Positions 5,216 through 5,770 of a stretch of 5,770 nt of DNA are shown piece after piece. The notes under the pieces were generated by a model. The model made no database searches. It was not told the DNA's origin and saw nothing but the letters and a program-made list of their open reading frames with translations. The DNA is taken from the NCBI GenBank assembly GCA_938036665.1, contig CALHWR010000107.1, positions 1 to 5,770 on the forward strand, read 5' to 3'. The position numbers and the translations under genes are program-made. Source of the DNA: an uncultured Collinsella sp. Its GTDB lineage: Bacteria > Actinomycetota > Coriobacteriia > Coriobacteriales > Coriobacteriaceae. Numbering within the stretch: the first letter of the stretch is position 1; every line of letters starts with the position of its first letter.

Positions 5216-5282
5216 AGTTGCGGTGGAATAGTTCCTGTTTGGGGGCGTGAAGCCTCTGTTTGAGAACTATTTCACTGCAACT
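5216..5282 (+). repeat. 19-bp stem hairpin 3' of the deglycase gene, fully paired as plus-strand RNA
   Basis: The 19-nt arms 5216-5234 (starting AGTTGCGGTG) and 5264-5282 (ending CACTGCAACT) pair along their whole length. The two non-Watson-Crick positions (G5222 with T5276, G5226 with T5272) are G-U pairs in plus-strand RNA but A-C clashes on the minus strand. Inside the 29-nt loop a second stem pairs GGGGC with GCCTC (one G-U). It begins 37 bp after the deglycase stop and is followed by GCTAGAGCGG, not a T-tract. A 3' mRNA-stabilising or processing structure, or a palindromic repeat, fits better than an intrinsic terminator. Confidence 0.5.
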
Positions 5283-5294
5283 GCTAGAGCGGCA

Positions 5295-5339
5295 CTTGGG
5301 GACGTTCCCTTTCTGCCGGCAGTTAGGGATGTTCCTTTT
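5295..5339 (+). repeat. REP-like repeat with palindromic core at the IS end
   Basis: Two similar 18-bp units, CTTGGGGACGTTCCCTTT (5295-5312) and GTTAGGGATGTTCCTTTT (5322-5339), are direct repeats (14 of 18 identical) with a 27-bp period, separated by the perfect palindrome CTGCCGGCAG (5313-5322). The first unit is itself almost palindromic (GGGGACGTTCCC). This looks like a dispersed REP-type intergenic repeat. It lies within about 20 bp of the inferred end of the IS110-family element, and REP sequences are known targets for several members of that family. Confidence 0.45.
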
Positions 5340-5372
5340 AATATGAGCAGGACATTGTCAAGAGGCAAAATC

Positions 5373-5404
5373 GGGCCTGGCCCCAACGATATGGGGTCAG
5401 GCCC
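5373..5404. terminator. 12-bp hairpin near the IS end, possible terminator
   Basis: GGGCCTGGCCCC (5373-5384) pairs with GGGGTCAGGCCC (5393-5404) around an 8-nt loop. The one irregular pair (G5380 with T5397) is G-U on the plus strand and A-C on the minus strand. On the minus strand GATTTTGCC follows, a short T-run that could end the transposase or guide-RNA transcript. On the plus strand TCTCCCTATA follows, which is poor. It could also shield the element from outside transcription or mark the IS terminus. Confidence 0.45.
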
Positions 5405-5657
5405 TCTCCCTATATCAACCCGTCCGCGGCGACCTCGGCGTGTCTTACCGACGCTCGTCTTTGCAGTTTAATATCCGCCCGTGGCGATCTCTCGCTGGGC
5501 AATCCGTTGCTACGGCTGAGGCTTCTACGTCGAACCGACAGTCTGTGCACGCGTGTGGCGCCCTGGGCGCTCGCAGAAAAGGGACCTGAGGTTCGCCTCA
5601 ACGGCTTCGGATCGAACCGCTTCCGGGGTGACTGGCTTATGTGCGGGGGACCGCCCC
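5405..5657 (-). ncRNA. Candidate guide RNA (bridge RNA/seekRNA) of the IS110/IS1111 element
   Basis: This 253-bp region after the transposase stop has no convincing coding frame but holds many small, near-perfect hairpins: 5477-5500 (GCCC/GGGC outside GCGA/TCGC), 5504-5515, 5529-5539, 5558-5570, 5587-5600 (TGAGG/CCTCA), 5600-5621 (nine pairs with one bulge, including one G-U on the minus strand only) and 5645-5658. A 17-bp direct repeat with three transitions lies at 5420-5436 and 5475-5491. In IS1111-group elements the structured RNA that pairs with donor and target DNA is encoded downstream of the transposase, as here. Position and structure density support the call; the true ends and any donor/target pairing loops are not established. 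Confidence 0.4.
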
Positions 5658-5770
5658 CTACGCCTCCTCGGCCATGAGGCCGACCGCCCACACCCAGCAG
5701 GCGAGCTCGCGCGCCGTGGCGACGTTCGCCTTGTTGCCGTGGACCCCGCGCGCGAGCAGCGCCTCCCGCC
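5658..5770 (-). CDS. IS110-family transposase, C-terminal fragment (partial)
   Basis: The last 36 residues before a TAG at 5658-5660 include the stretch GNKANVATARELACWVWAVG, ending GLMAEEA. This resembles the C-terminus of actinobacterial IS110-family (Transposase_20) recombinases, where a basic NKA segment precedes an ARELA/ARKLA helix followed by an aromatic helix. The protein begins beyond the window, so neither the N-terminal DEDD domain nor the catalytic serine of the C-terminal domain is visible. It would act with an element-encoded RNA to excise and integrate the element. The stop codon lies at the edge of a GGGGG/CCCCC hairpin (5645-5658). The assignment rests on a short fragment. 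Confidence 0.65.
   Translation of the reverse strand, partial: REALLARGVHGNKANVATARELACWVWAVGLMAEEA

Larger units (their letters stand above)
5356..5770 (-). mobile_element. IS110/IS1111-family insertion sequence, 3' part (partial)
   Basis: The element is read on the minus strand and leaves the window at the right. Visible are the end of its transposase (5658-5770) and roughly 300 bp of 3' non-coding DNA. The inner boundary is an estimate. A minus-strand TTGACA (plus 5356-5361) points out of the element, as expected for the -35 that joins a -10 at the circular junction of such elements. The adjacent REP-like repeat appears to be host DNA. IS110 elements lack conventional long terminal inverted repeats, so the end cannot be fixed from one side. 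A long 3' non-coding region favours the IS1111 group. Confidence 0.6.

Noticed and set aside
5247..5471. Plus-strand ORF of 74 residues downstream of the deglycase
   Set aside because: It runs from a hairpin loop through the REP-like repeat, the 12-bp hairpin and into the IS end, so it joins unrelated parts; its GDVPF-type repeat comes from the duplicated DNA unit.
5410..5691. Minus-strand ORF of 93 residues at the IS end
   Set aside because: It overlaps the transposase C-terminus in another frame and covers the structured non-coding region; Arg/Ser-rich without a domain.

Overview
The window looks like a chromosomal segment of a high-GC, Gram-positive gut actinobacterium. My best guess is Coriobacteriia, close to Collinsella. 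The basis is the G/C-rich codon use with strong third-position bias, long spurious antisense ORFs, purine-rich ribosome binding sites, and the combination of a Bar-like acetyltransferase with a GntR/UTRA and FrlB-type gene pair. This placement rests on general knowledge, not on a search.

Layout, left to right. The last 16 codons of an unidentified plus-strand gene (1-51) are followed by about 215 bp of non-coding DNA with two consecutive inverted-repeat structures. Next come a membrane PAP2-type phosphatase (267-1130) and, 45 bp later, a PLP-dependent threonine aldolase (1176-2201). A very strong intrinsic terminator (2220-2262) then sits directly in front of a GNAT acetyltransferase of the phosphinothricin/methionine-sulfone acetyltransferase type (2279-2869). 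The following ~390 bp have no credible gene. They hold weak terminator-like hairpins and a 124-bp, three-tier palindromic element (2984-3107) that looks like a MITE or a structured RNA.

The second half carries a divergent catabolic pair. A GntR/UTRA repressor (3259-3981, minus strand) faces a SIS-domain sugar-phosphate deglycase of the FrlB/FraB/GfrF type (4187-5179, plus strand). The 205-bp divergent region contains three copies of a TGTAT-based motif, one beside each gene start and one between, and these are the likely repressor operators. The expected reading is substrate-controlled use of Amadori products (fructose-amines taken up as 6-phosphates), but no transporter or kinase is in the window.

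Downstream of the deglycase lie a 19-bp hairpin whose two non-Watson-Crick pairs are G-U only on the plus strand, and a REP-like repeat with a CTGCCGGCAG core. The right-hand end is the 3' end of an IS110/IS1111-family element on the minus strand: the last 36 codons of its transposase (5658-5770) plus about 300 bp of densely hairpinned 3' non-coding DNA. In this family such a segment can encode the guide RNA (bridge RNA or seekRNA) that directs recombination. It is the most interesting candidate here. The element probably inserted at or beside the REP-like sequence and may separate the deglycase from downstream operon partners.
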